From Kitasatospora mediocidica KCTC 9733 (GTDB taxonomy: Bacteria > Actinomycetota > Actinomycetes > Streptomycetales > Streptomycetaceae): 64,000 nt of DNA. Positions 41,412 to 49,670 of the stretch are shown piece by piece. A model generated the notes under the pieces. The model worked only from the letters and a program-made list of their open reading frames with translations, ran no database searches and had not been told where the DNA came from. The stretch lies in the NCBI RefSeq assembly GCF_000744225.1, contig NZ_JQLN01000003.1, positions 248,001 to 312,000 on the forward strand, given 5' to 3'. How positions within the stretch are numbered: the stretch's first letter is position 1; each line of letters begins with the position of its first letter. The translations under genes and the position numbers were made by a program.

Positions 41412-41498
41412 TCAGCCCCGCGCGCAGAGCGGGCAGTGCGGCCAGCCGAGCGGGCAGGACTGCGGGCGGCGCCACCACCAGTCCCATGTCCTGGTCAA
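41412..41498 (-). CDS. Very small Trp/Cys-rich peptide, 28 aa
   Basis: A TTG start at 41498 overlaps the stop of the upstream gene (TTGA). The peptide LTRTWDWWWRRPQSCPLGWP continues to CPLC and ends 11 residues later, unusually rich in Trp and with two CP pairs able to form a zinc knuckle. It is too short for automatic calling; stop/start overlap and flanking gene spacing are the evidence. Function unknown. Confidence 0.4.
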   Translation of the reverse strand: MTRTWDWWWRRPQSCPLGWPHCPLCARG

Positions 41499-41755
41499 CT
41501 CTGCTGCTGCGCACGTGCGTTCAACCCGTCCCGGAGTAGTGCGGTGATCGCGGCGATGACGTCGGGCCGGGCCCGCCCGAGCTCGATCAGGACGGTGCCG
41601 GTGAACCCGGACACGGCGTCCAGGCCGAGCGAGGGGAGTACGATCCCGGCCTCGCGCAGGACCGCGAGGAGGTCCTCCAGGGCGCGCGTCGCCTCCTCGC
41701 GCAGCTGGGCCGTGATCGCGGCCAGTCTTGAATCGTCGCTGTGGTTCTTCATCAT
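41495..41755 (-). CDS. Hypothetical small helical protein, 86 aa
   Basis: ATG 41755 (MMKNHSDDSRL) has AAAGGGAG five bases upstream, so the longer reading from 41785 is rejected. The sequence is predicted mostly helical (AITAQLREEATRALEDLLAV, then PDVIAAITALLRDGLNARA) and soluble. It is the first of three small genes transcribed away from the XRE-DUF5753-DUF397 gene. Small proteins are often encoded beside these regulators, but their role is not known to me. Confidence 0.7.
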   Translation of the reverse strand: MMKNHSDDSRLAAITAQLREEATRALEDLLAVLREAGIVLPSLGLDAVSGFTGTVLIELGRARPDVIAAITALLRDGLNARAQQQS

Positions 41756-41868
41756 CCGCTCCCTTTCGTAGCTTTCTGCTACCAAGCATCGGCAGTGCGT
41801 AGTAGCTTGAGAAGATCGATCCCGTGACAGCGACGCGTGTCATGGGAATCCGGACGAGAGGTGGGGAC

Positions 41869-42951
41869 ATGGCACCACGGCGTTCGAGCGAACATCCCCC
41901 GCTGACCCCGGAGGCCTGGGGCTGGCTGCTGCGCGACTGGCGCGAGCGCAAGGGCTGGAAGAATGCCGCCCTGGCGCGCGAAGTCCCTTGCGACGCCTCG
42001 CTGTTGTCCCGCTTCGAGGCGGCGGAACGGGCGCCGCGCCTGGAGTACGTCGAGCGGCTGGACGAGGTGCTGGGGGCCCAGGGCGCGCTGGCGCGGGCGT
42101 GGAGGGACGTGGACTGGCAGCGGGAGGTGGTGCACCCGGACTGGTTCAAGTTCTATGCCGGGTTGGAGGCTAAGGCGGAGTCCATCAGGGGCTACCACGT
42201 CGAGCGCCTGTCGGGTCTGTTGCAGACCGAGGCCTACGCCCGGGCGCTCTTCCGCTTCCTCCGTCCCGATGCCGACGAACGGGAGATCGCCGATAGTGTC
42301 GCTGCCCGAATGAGTCGGCAGAAGCGCTTCTTTGCGCCAGGTGGCCCGCAGCTCGTGGCCATTCTTGCCGAGGGCGCGATCAGGAGCCGCGTGGGAGGCA
42401 GGCTGGTGATGCGCGACCAGCTGGCACACCTGCTCGCGGTCGGTGATCGACACCCCAACATCATTGTCCAGGTTGCCCCGTACGGGTTGGGTGAGCGTAC
42501 GGGCGGGAGCGGTGGCATGATCCTTCTGGCCCTGCCTGACGGAGAGCGTTGGGCCTACTCGGAGAGCATGAGCCGCGGCCATTTCATCAGCGATCCGGAA
42601 GCGCTTTCAGGCTACTCGCAGTTCTATGATCGGCTCAGGGCAGAGGCGTTGTCCGCACCGGACTCAGCTCGTTTGATCCGCCGCGTCATGAGAGGGCTCA
42701 GCAACGTGACCATCATCAGCCAGGCAGGGCCAGTTCAGTACCCGAACCGTAAGGCGGCATGGCAGACCAGCAGTTACAGCCAGGGCGACGGCGGAGAGTG
42801 CGTGGAGGTGGCCCTCAACCTCGCTGCCCCGGAGGGGGTGGTCCCTGTGCGCGACAGCAAGGACCGCCAGGGTCCGCAGCTCTCCTTCACTCCCGCCGCC
42901 TGGTCGGCCTTCACCCGCGCCGTCGCCACCGACGGGTTCACCACCGTCTGA
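41869..42951 (+). CDS. XRE regulator fused to DUF5753 and DUF397 domains, 360 aa
   Basis: ATG 41869 has GAGAGG about seven bases upstream. Domains in order: an XRE helix-turn-helix (about residues 10-65, NAALAREVPCDASLLSRFE), DUF5753 (about 85-280, FKFYAGLEAKAESIRGYHVE, LLQTEAYARAL, YSESMSRGHFI), and a C-terminal DUF397 (about 300-355: AAWQTSSYSQGDGGECVEVA, VPVRDSKDRQGPQLSFTPAAW). In Streptomyces the DUF397 protein is normally a separate small gene just downstream, acting as a partner of the XRE protein. Here the two are fused, so the regulator carries its partner in the same chain. It probably controls the divergent small genes. Confidence 0.88.
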   Translation: MAPRRSSEHPPLTPEAWGWLLRDWRERKGWKNAALAREVPCDASLLSRFEAAERAPRLEYVERLDEVLGAQGALARAWRDVDWQREVVHPDWFKFYAGLEAKAESIRGYHVERLSGLLQTEAYARALFRFLRPDADEREIADSVAARMSRQKRFFAPGGPQLVAILAEGAIRSRVGGRLVMRDQLAHLLAVGDRHPNIIVQVAPYGLGERTGGSGGMILLALPDGERWAYSESMSRGHFISDPEALSGYSQFYDRLRAEALSAPDSARLIRRVMRGLSNVTIISQAGPVQYPNRKAAWQTSSYSQGDGGECVEVALNLAAPEGVVPVRDSKDRQGPQLSFTPAAWSAFTRAVATDGFTTV

Positions 42952-43001
42952 GGGGCCGCGTGCAGGCGCACGGGGTCGCGTACCGGGACCGGACGCCAGC
43001 T

Positions 43002-43034
43002 GGCCCGGTCCGGCGTGGTGTGCCGGACCGGGCC
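43002..43034. terminator. Terminator hairpin between convergent genes
   Basis: A perfect 13-bp stem (GGCCCGGTCCGGC with its complement at 43022-43034), seven-base loop, between the XRE-DUF397 gene and the lipase gene. Confidence 0.88.
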
Positions 43035-43051
43035 CGCGGGGCGACGAAGCG

Positions 43052-44359
43052 TCAGCAGTTCGAGGGCGCCTGGTTGCCGGCGAACCGGTCCGCGATCCAG
43101 CCGAGGTACTCCTGCTGTGCCTCGAAGGGGATCGTGTTGTGCGTCGCCCCCTCGTAGGTCGAGTACTCGACCGGCTCGCTGAAGGTGCAGGCGCGCTTGA
43201 TGTACTGCTCGGTGGAGTGCGGGTTGATGACCGTGTCGGCCGTCCCCTGCATCACCAGCACCGGTGCCACGTTGGCGGCGTAGCCCGGCGTGTTCTCGTG
43301 GAAGCGCTGCTGCCAGGCGTCCGGCACGTCGCGCACCGGGACGAACAGCGTGTCCAACTGGTGGTTGTCGCCGACGTTCTCCTGGATGACGTCGGCGAAG
43401 TGCTCGATGCACGCGGCGCCGTCGCCGTCGAGGGCCTGCAGTCCGGCGGGCTGGAGCACGTCGGTCGCCTGGAGCTCGGGGTAGGCGGCCAGGAAGCCGC
43501 GGTAGACGTTGACCCGCAGGGCAGCGTTGTGCGACTCCGAGGAGTCGTTGCGCGGGCCGGGCAGCACCTCGCCCTTGAACTGGGGGCCGAGGTCGGCGGC
43601 CGGCGCCAGCGCGGCCACCCCGACCAGGTCGAGGTCCGGACTGTAGGTGGGGGCGTCCTGGGCGATGAACAGCCCGGCGCCGCCGCCCTGCGACCAGCCG
43701 AGCACGGCCGTCCGGTTGCCCGCACGGGCCGGCCAGAGGTGCTGCGCCGCGGTGACCGAGTCCAGCACGTTGCGCGTCTCGGTCGCACCGACCACGTACT
43801 GGTGGACGCCCGGCGTCCCGAGGCCCTGGTAGTCGGTCGCCACCACGACGTCACCGGCGTCCAGGAAGTTCGTCAGGGCCGGGACGCCGACGTCGATCCC
43901 GTACGGGCTCTGGTAGCTGAAGTAGTCGACGAGGTTCTGCACCGGGTTGGGCGCGGCCGAGGGCGCGCACTGGCGCGGGCCGCCGACCGTGCCGTGTGCC
44001 CAGGCCACCACGTTGCGCCCGCCGCGCGGCGCCTGCCCCTGCGGCCAGGCGACCACACCGGAGACGGCGACGGGGACGCCGTCGTGCAGGGTGGAGAGGT
44101 AGAGGATCTTGCAGGCGCGGGCCCCTCCCGGTGCGTCCACGCGGCGCGCCCAGATCAGGTCGCCGTGGTGTCCCTCGGGCAGCGGCGACGGAGGCTCGTA
44201 GAAGTCCTCCCCGTCGGGCCCGAGCGGGATCCCCGGCGCGCACTGCGCCGAGTGGTCGTCGCCGCCTCCCCCGTGCGCGGCGGCCGACGCCCCCAGCCCC
44301 GGCAGAGCGAGGACGGTGACAAGGGCGGCCGCCGTGGCCGTGCGTAGCCAAGCTCTCAT
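43052..44359 (-). CDS. Secreted lipase (secretory lipase/LIP family), 435 aa
   Basis: A signal peptide covers about residues 1-28 (cleavage near ASAAA). The alpha/beta hydrolase fold has the nucleophile elbow LGWSQGGGAGLF near residue 208, an earlier GRNVVAWAHGTVGG oxyanion loop, the acid in MQGTADTVINP and the His in EGATHNTIPFE. The arrangement WAHGT...GWSQGG...GTAD matches the secretory lipase family first known from yeasts and common in actinomycetes. Four Cys residues could form disulfides. It probably degrades extracellular lipids or esters. Confidence 0.88.
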   Translation of the reverse strand: MRAWLRTATAAALVTVLALPGLGASAAAHGGGGDDHSAQCAPGIPLGPDGEDFYEPPSPLPEGHHGDLIWARRVDAPGGARACKILYLSTLHDGVPVAVSGVVAWPQGQAPRGGRNVVAWAHGTVGGPRQCAPSAAPNPVQNLVDYFSYQSPYGIDVGVPALTNFLDAGDVVVATDYQGLGTPGVHQYVVGATETRNVLDSVTAAQHLWPARAGNRTAVLGWSQGGGAGLFIAQDAPTYSPDLDLVGVAALAPAADLGPQFKGEVLPGPRNDSSESHNAALRVNVYRGFLAAYPELQATDVLQPAGLQALDGDGAACIEHFADVIQENVGDNHQLDTLFVPVRDVPDAWQQRFHENTPGYAANVAPVLVMQGTADTVINPHSTEQYIKRACTFSEPVEYSTYEGATHNTIPFEAQQEYLGWIADRFAGNQAPSNC

Positions 44360-44522
44360 CGGATTCCTGTCTCTTGCGCCGGTGCCGCCTACCGGCCTCG
44401 GCACGGGGGCGACCCGGCAGACTTGTCATGGTCGATGCGAGCCTAGCTCTCCGTGACCTTGTATCACGGAACGTGAGATCCATGGATATCCGCGAGCCGG
44501 GGTCGGCTGCCCGCAGGTCCGC

Positions 44523-45656
44523 TCAGGCCCGGCAGAGGCCCAGGGTGAGGACGTGGTTGATCTCGGCGTCGGTCTGGGGGGTGGTGGTGAGGTTGCGGTT
44601 GAGGGAGAGGGTGATCTGCCGGGTGCCGTCGGCGGTGGTGAAGCTGAAGGTCTCGTAGCCGGCGACGCTGCCGCTGTGGCCCCAGGCGGGGGTGGCGGGG
44701 CAGTAGGTGCGGCTTTCCAGGCCGAGGCCGTAGGCGCGGCCGGTGTCGTCGATGGGGTGCGGGGTGCGCATCTGGGCCAGCAGGTCCTGGGGGAGGAGGG
44801 CGCCGCCGAAGAGGGCGCGGTAGAAGCGGCCGAGGTCGGCGGTGGTGGAGATCATCGTGCCGGCGCCCCAGATCGCCGAGGGGCTGAAGGTGGTGAGGTC
44901 GGTCGGTGCGGCGGTGGGGCCGTCGAGCCACTCGTAGCCGTCCAGGTGCGGGCCGGGCAGCTGTGCGGTGGTGGGGAAGGAGGTGTCGCGCAGGTGGAGG
45001 GGGTGGATGATGCGCCGGGTGATCTCCTGGTTCAGCGGACGTCCGGTCAGGTGCTCGACCAGCAGGCCGAGGACGACGTAGTTGGTGTTGGAGTACGCCC
45101 AGGACGTCCCGGGCGCGAACGCCGGGCCCTGCGCCGCCGACATCGCGATCAGGTCCTGCGGGGTGTAGGCGGCGGTCTGCGCGGTGCGGATCGGGTCGGG
45201 CTTGGACATCACGGTGGCGAGGTAGTCGGCAAGGCCGCTGGTGTGATTGAGCAGTTCGCGGACGGTGATGTTCTGTCCGTTCGCCACCACGCCCGGCAGG
45301 TCGCGCTCGATCGGGTCGTCCAGGACGATCCGGTGCTCGGCCACCAGCTGGAGGACGACAGTGGCGACGAAGCTCTTGGTGACGCTGCCGATCCGGAACC
45401 GGTCCTCGGCGGTGGCCCGTTGCCCGTCGGCGAGATCGGCGACGCCGCTGGTGCCGTGCCACGTGCCGGCGCCGTCGCGGACCTCGGCGACCACGCCCGG
45501 GACGCCGTCCGCGACCAGTTGGTCGAGTGCCTGCTGCAGCGCGACGCGGTCGGCAGCGGCAGGAGCGGACTCGGACGCGAAGGCCGGGCCGGCCAGCGGC
45601 ATGAGCGTCGCGGCGGCGAGAAGAGCGGTGGCGAGGCGTGCGGCGGTGCGTGTCAT
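44523..45656 (-). CDS. Secreted serine hydrolase, beta-lactamase/D-Ala-D-Ala carboxypeptidase class, 377 aa
   Basis: Signal peptide at about residues 1-28 (ending GPAFA). The class C penicillin-binding fold has its three motifs: SVTK (catalytic Ser, in FRIGSVTKSFVATVVLQL), YSN (SWAYSNTNYVVLG), and HSG (WGHSGSVAGYE). Length and the motif forms match D-alanyl-D-alanine carboxypeptidase/esterase EstB-type proteins of Streptomyces, such as the R61 DD-peptidase group. It may trim cell-wall peptides or hydrolyse esters outside the cell. No linked resistance genes. Confidence 0.9.
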   Translation of the reverse strand: MTRTAARLATALLAAATLMPLAGPAFASESAPAAADRVALQQALDQLVADGVPGVVAEVRDGAGTWHGTSGVADLADGQRATAEDRFRIGSVTKSFVATVVLQLVAEHRIVLDDPIERDLPGVVANGQNITVRELLNHTSGLADYLATVMSKPDPIRTAQTAAYTPQDLIAMSAAQGPAFAPGTSWAYSNTNYVVLGLLVEHLTGRPLNQEITRRIIHPLHLRDTSFPTTAQLPGPHLDGYEWLDGPTAAPTDLTTFSPSAIWGAGTMISTTADLGRFYRALFGGALLPQDLLAQMRTPHPIDDTGRAYGLGLESRTYCPATPAWGHSGSVAGYETFSFTTADGTRQITLSLNRNLTTTPQTDAEINHVLTLGLCRA

Positions 45657-45956
45657 GGGGGTGGGTCCTTCCGGGGCGATCTCTGGATCTCGACAAGGGA
45701 GATCCTCTTCGCTGGAAGCAGCCCGGGGATCGCCGGTGCGGGGGAACCGGCCTCTCGCTCGCGCGGGGGAGCGCGGGTGAGCCGAGTAGTCCTCGCAGAG
45801 GGAAAGGACGTTGACGGCCCGAGTGGGCGGAAGGGCACGCAATTCCACTCGGACGAGTGGCAGAGGAAATACTGAGGCTCCGTCAGGGATCAGTAGGATA
45901 CGAACCATGGAGCTGCGTCACCTCCACTCTCGTCCGCTAAGGGAAGAGGCAGGACT
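45657..45956. promoter_or_regulatory. Divergent promoter region with a TAGGAT -10 element
   Basis: 300 bp between the serine hydrolase (leftward) and the cysteine peptidase (rightward). TAGGAT at 45894-45899 is a perfect Streptomyces-type -10 hexamer, with a weak -35 (CTGAGG at 45872-45877) 16 bases before, about 60 bases upstream of the peptidase start. Nothing else distinct was seen. Confidence 0.45.
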
Positions 45957-46529
45957 ATGAGCAGGTTAAAGCGTATGACTACCGCATCGGCCCTGGCCGT
46001 GGTGATTTCCATGGTTCTCGCCGCTGCCGCGGGGGCTGCTCGGGCAGACGCGGGTTACGACCGGATCGCCATGCACCAGCAGGTGAAGGAGCAGTGGTGC
46101 TGGGCTGCGTCCGGGCTGACGATCGCCAAGTTCCAGGGGTACGGCTCGACGCAGGATGACTTCTGCAAGCGGGCGGCAAAGTACGACAGATACCTGAGCT
46201 GCGACAATCGTCCCGCCACGCTCGACGACATGGCCTACGCCTGGCACGACTTGGGCATGACCCGCCCTGGCCAGGGCCTGGTCAGGGCAGCGTCGTTCGC
46301 GGAGATCACCAGCGAGGTCAAAGCCTCCCGGCCCGTTGCCGCACGCATCGGCTGGACCAGCGGCGGTGGCCACATGAACGTCATCTACGGTTTCAACACG
46401 GCGAACAACACGATTGCTGTGGCTGACCCCTGGCCCGCGACGAAGACATATACGTGGTGGAACTACAACGACTACGTGAGTAACAGGGCGTTCAGGTGGA
46501 CCCATTCCCGCATCGGCATCTCCAAGTAA
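45957..46529 (+). CDS. Secreted papain-like cysteine peptidase (C70/C39-like), 190 aa
   Basis: Signal peptide at about residues 1-31 (ending ARADA). The catalytic Cys is in EQWCWAASGLTIAKF near residue 48, the His in SGGGHMNVIYGF near residue 140 and the Asp in IAVADPWPATKTYTWW, the order of the papain-like C39/C70 group. QWCWAA is typical of AvrRpt2-like (C70) and related secreted actinomycete proteins. Two further Cys residues (DDFCKRA, YLSCDNR) may form a disulfide. It is followed after 10 bases by a gene for a surface-anchored protein, probably its partner or substrate. Confidence 0.85.
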   Translation: MSRLKRMTTASALAVVISMVLAAAAGAARADAGYDRIAMHQQVKEQWCWAASGLTIAKFQGYGSTQDDFCKRAAKYDRYLSCDNRPATLDDMAYAWHDLGMTRPGQGLVRAASFAEITSEVKASRPVAARIGWTSGGGHMNVIYGFNTANNTIAVADPWPATKTYTWWNYNDYVSNRAFRWTHSRIGISK

Positions 46530-46539
46530 GGCTGGTGGC

Positions 46540-47391
46540 ATGCGCGACCAAGGAACACCCCGTACCCGGCGGCCCGCTCGGCTCCTCCGTCTGGTGGCCG
46601 TCATGGCTCTCAGCGCGCCCGCGCTGCTGGCCACGGCCGGCCTGGCTGCGGCGAACAGCCCGACAGACCTGCCCAATCGTCAAGCGGCCGTCGACACGTT
46701 GAATTCGGCCGATACCCGCACGGCGATCTGCGACGTCTTCGATGAGCCGGTTCCCGACGGATCACCGGGATCCGAGGTGCAGATCCCGGACCGGGCCGAC
46801 CCGTGCGAGGGCGTACCCTCGTTCACCATCAAGGATCCCGTCGCGCTGAACGAGATCACACCAGGGTTCGTCGACGGGACGGCCCGGCCGGTGGCCGCGG
46901 AGGCGATCGAGCTCAGCTACGCGCTGGCCGAGGTGACGTTCTCCGGCGGGCGCACGGTTACCGCCGAGCTCGCTCCGACCGGGACGACCGGCTGGCATCT
47001 GGCCGCTGTTGAGGAGGGCGATACCGAGGTCACCTACGCGAGCAGGGGTGACGACGTGAGGACGGTCTTCTCCGAGCCGGAGATCGACGGTTTCTACCAG
47101 CTGACGGACACCGTCGTCGAACCGCTGAACGACGCCGCACGGCAGGGCCTCAACGGCGCGGACGCGGTGCCTCTGGCCGAATACCAGAGGCTGGTCAAGG
47201 CACGCTATGCCGATGAGGGCCCGGGCTCCGCGTACGACCAGGGCGGCCTGGCCGGCGGTTTCGGGACCACCGCTCCGGCGCGGTCGTCGCAGCCCTCGGC
47301 ACCGGTGATCGCCGGCGGGTCGAGTGCCGCGCTGGCGCTGGCCTTCGGCGCCTTCCGGCTCCACCGCCGCAAGCGCAGCGCCTCGCGCTGA
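46540..47391 (+). CDS. Secreted protein with C-terminal membrane anchor, 283 aa
   Basis: Signal peptide at about residues 1-38 (LVAVMALSAPALLATAGLAA). The mature part has a Cys pair (ICDVF, DPCEG), a beta-rich middle (AEVTFSGGRTVTAELAPTGT) and an SGS-rich linker. The C-terminus has a hydrophobic segment followed by basic residues (SSAALALAFGAFRLHRRKR), an anchor like that of sortase-independent surface proteins. It sits 10 bases after the cysteine peptidase gene, which suggests the pair works together at the cell surface. Family not recognised. Confidence 0.78.
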   Translation: MRDQGTPRTRRPARLLRLVAVMALSAPALLATAGLAAANSPTDLPNRQAAVDTLNSADTRTAICDVFDEPVPDGSPGSEVQIPDRADPCEGVPSFTIKDPVALNEITPGFVDGTARPVAAEAIELSYALAEVTFSGGRTVTAELAPTGTTGWHLAAVEEGDTEVTYASRGDDVRTVFSEPEIDGFYQLTDTVVEPLNDAARQGLNGADAVPLAEYQRLVKARYADEGPGSAYDQGGLAGGFGTTAPARSSQPSAPVIAGGSSAALALAFGAFRLHRRKRSASR

Positions 47392-47407
47392 CCCCGGTGG
47401 CGGGAAG

Positions 47408-47448
47408 GTGGCGCTGGGTGTGCCCACCACGGATACACCCAGCGCCAC
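47408..47448. terminator. Strong bidirectional terminator hairpin
   Basis: A perfect 14-bp stem (GTGGCGCTGGGTGT with its complement) and a 13-base loop lies between the convergent surface protein and acetyltransferase genes. Confidence 0.9.
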
Positions 47449-47456
47449 TTGAGCGA

Positions 47457-48368
47457 CTAGGGTTCGGCCCGGGGCAGGTCGATGGACCGGACCTCGTCGA
47501 CCACCCGGAAGCCCGCGCTGTCGTAGAGGTTCATCGCCACCGTGTTTCCGCCGAACACGTTGAAGAGCAGCGCCGAGTCGCCCGCCGCGACGGTGGCCTG
47601 CGCGCCCACGGCCATCGCGACCCGCCCGTAGCCCCGGCCCCGGTACTTCTGGTCGATCCGCAACGCGTAGCCGAAGGTGACGCCCGGGTGGAAGCCGTGC
47701 TTGAGCCAGCCCGTGCCGATCGGCACGCCGGCCATCTCAAGGACCAGGAACGTGTGGTCGGGTGTGTCCTGGCCCTGTGGCATCGACTCGGCGAACTCGC
47801 GGTCGGCCCTCCGCTGTGCGTGGGCAGGGTCCAGGGCGCCCACCTCGGCGATGGTCGCGCCGTAGGAGGTGCGCTCCTCGGCCAGCCACAGCGCGTACTC
47901 CGCAGGCGTCATCGGCCGCACCGAGAAGCCGTCGGGCAGCGGCGTCGCTTCGATGCCGGCCCGCATCCGGGTCTGAGCCCGGAGCGGATAGTCGTCGAAC
48001 AGGGTTGTCGGCTCGGCGAGTTGCACCGCCAGCCGGACCGCTCCCCGCTCCGCGCAGTACCGCTCGGCCCAGTCCCGGGCGGCCTGCTCGTGACCCCGTC
48101 CGCCGTGGTCCGGGTCTATCCGGAGGTCGACGACGCGCCCCCGCAGTGTGCCGTGATCGTCCGCGACCGTCACCGCGACGAAGCCCACCCGCGCCCCGCC
48201 CTCGCCGACCTCCGCGACCGTACAGTCCTCCAGCCCGCCGAGCATCGTGCCGACCTTGTGCTCGGCGGCCACCTCACTGAAGCCCCCGGCCCGGTACGAC
48301 GCGCGCATCCGCTGCTCGAAGTCCCGCTGCCAGCCCGCGTGGTCGGTGAGGGTGCTGAAGCTCGTCAT
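47457..48368 (-). CDS. GNAT N-acetyltransferase, double-domain type, 303 aa
   Basis: Two GNAT-like halves. The N-terminal half (about residues 1-135) contains VVDLRIDPDHGGRGHEQAAR, a degenerate acetyl-CoA loop. The C-terminal half (about 140-300) has the working pyrophosphate-binding loop DQKYRGRGYGRVAMAV (R/QxxGxG/A) followed by GGNTVAMNLYDSAGF, the usual motif B. The first domain thus looks structural and the second catalytic. The acceptor is unknown. No signal peptide. The gene is convergent with the surface protein gene. Confidence 0.85.
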   Translation of the reverse strand: MTSFSTLTDHAGWQRDFEQRMRASYRAGGFSEVAAEHKVGTMLGGLEDCTVAEVGEGGARVGFVAVTVADDHGTLRGRVVDLRIDPDHGGRGHEQAARDWAERYCAERGAVRLAVQLAEPTTLFDDYPLRAQTRMRAGIEATPLPDGFSVRPMTPAEYALWLAEERTSYGATIAEVGALDPAHAQRRADREFAESMPQGQDTPDHTFLVLEMAGVPIGTGWLKHGFHPGVTFGYALRIDQKYRGRGYGRVAMAVGAQATVAAGDSALLFNVFGGNTVAMNLYDSAGFRVVDEVRSIDLPRAEP

Positions 48369-48465
48369 CCCGTCACCCTAGTGTCGGCTCGTTCCTTGGC
48401 CGACCGTAAATGCTTCAATCCTCTCGGACCGTCGGACGAGCCGGCGGCGCGTGCAGGGGGGCTGT

Positions 48466-49635
48466 GTGCTGGTCGAGGACGGCAGTTGGGGGTGGGACCG
48501 GAGCGTCCCGCTGAAGTACGTCCTGCTGTGTGAGGACGACGACGGGGTGGACCGGCTCTGGGGGCGCTGCGCCGACGTCGACGGGCTGTTCGTCGATCCC
48601 GTGCCGCCGCCCAGGGAACGGCTGACGCTCCTCGCCTGTGCGCCAGGCGGAGCCCTGCGTACCGCGATCGACCGGCCCGGTCCCACGACCGGACGGCTCG
48701 GGGACCTGTGCGTCGAGGTGGGGAACGGAGAGCGCCCGCTGGAGTGGTGGATGCTGCTCGACGTGCTCGTCGTCGCCCACCGCCCCAGCGCCGCCGATCC
48801 CTCGCTCGTCGACGTCGTCATCGAGGCCGGGGTGGAGGAACCTGACCACCGTGATGCCCAGGTGGTCGCGTCGCCGCGCTTCGAGCTGTTCGGGGCGTTC
48901 AACTCACTTGTCGCCTCCGGCACCGGGATCGACGGACTGCGCGTCGACCGGCCCGGCCCGCCGGACGTTCCGATGGGTCTCGTCGGCTGCGAGCCGACCG
49001 AGCTGCTGACGGCCGAGCTTCGCCGGCCGCGCGGAGGGGCCTGGGTCGAGCTCTGGCGGCTGGACCGCACCGGCCGCCCGATAGCGCGCCGGTGCCTCGA
49101 CCTGCGGGTCACCGGATCGCGCCCATCCGTCCACGGCGACGCGCTGGTCGACCTCACCCTCGCCGATGGGGTTCAGGACCCGCCGCCGCTGCTTGCCCGC
49201 CCGATCTGGGAGACCTGGGCCGAGGGGATCCCGCAGACGCCCAACCTGTGGGCCCGGTACGCCACGCCGGGCCGGGAGGAGTGGCAGATGCTCGCGCTCG
49301 CGCTGTTCAGTCGCTCCGGCCGGGTCGTCGACCTGGCCGGCGGCACCTATCACCTGGACGGCAGCCACGTAACGGACGTCCCCGGTCTGCACTGCGCCAT
49401 GAGCGAGGCCCTGCTCGGCCCCGGCGGGTACTACGGGTGGGGCTGGGACGCGTTCGCCGACTGCCTGTGCGGCGGCTTCGGGGTGGTGCCGCCGTTCACC
49501 CTGGTGTGGCACGACGCGCAGATCGCGCGCGAGGCGCTGGCCGACGTCATCAGTGACCCGGCGGGGGAGTTCAGCTACTTCGAGGACGTGGTGCGCCACC
49601 TGGAGCAGCGCCGTGTCACGGTCGTCCTGCGCTGA
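48466..49635 (+). CDS. Barstar-domain protein with long unknown N-terminus, 389 aa
   Basis: I prefer GTG 48466 because AGGGGGG lies five bases upstream; GTG 48451 is also in frame. The last 100 residues are a barstar (barnase-inhibitor) domain: VDLAGGTYHLDGSHV, then GPGGYYGWGWDAFADCLCGG, where the YFGxNWDAxxDCL signature is clear, and TVVLR at the end. The first 280 residues are beta-rich (WMLLDVLVVAHRPSA, AELRRPRGGAWVELWRLD) and unrelated to anything I recognise. Barstar domains inhibit secreted ribonucleases, so the protein may be an immunity factor, yet no ribonuclease gene is adjacent. Confidence 0.78.
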   Translation: MLVEDGSWGWDRSVPLKYVLLCEDDDGVDRLWGRCADVDGLFVDPVPPPRERLTLLACAPGGALRTAIDRPGPTTGRLGDLCVEVGNGERPLEWWMLLDVLVVAHRPSAADPSLVDVVIEAGVEEPDHRDAQVVASPRFELFGAFNSLVASGTGIDGLRVDRPGPPDVPMGLVGCEPTELLTAELRRPRGGAWVELWRLDRTGRPIARRCLDLRVTGSRPSVHGDALVDLTLADGVQDPPPLLARPIWETWAEGIPQTPNLWARYATPGREEWQMLALALFSRSGRVVDLAGGTYHLDGSHVTDVPGLHCAMSEALLGPGGYYGWGWDAFADCLCGGFGVVPPFTLVWHDAQIAREALADVISDPAGEFSYFEDVVRHLEQRRVTVVLR

Positions 49636-49670
49636 AACCCGTCGGTGGGCGCGCCGGGTACGCTGCCGCA

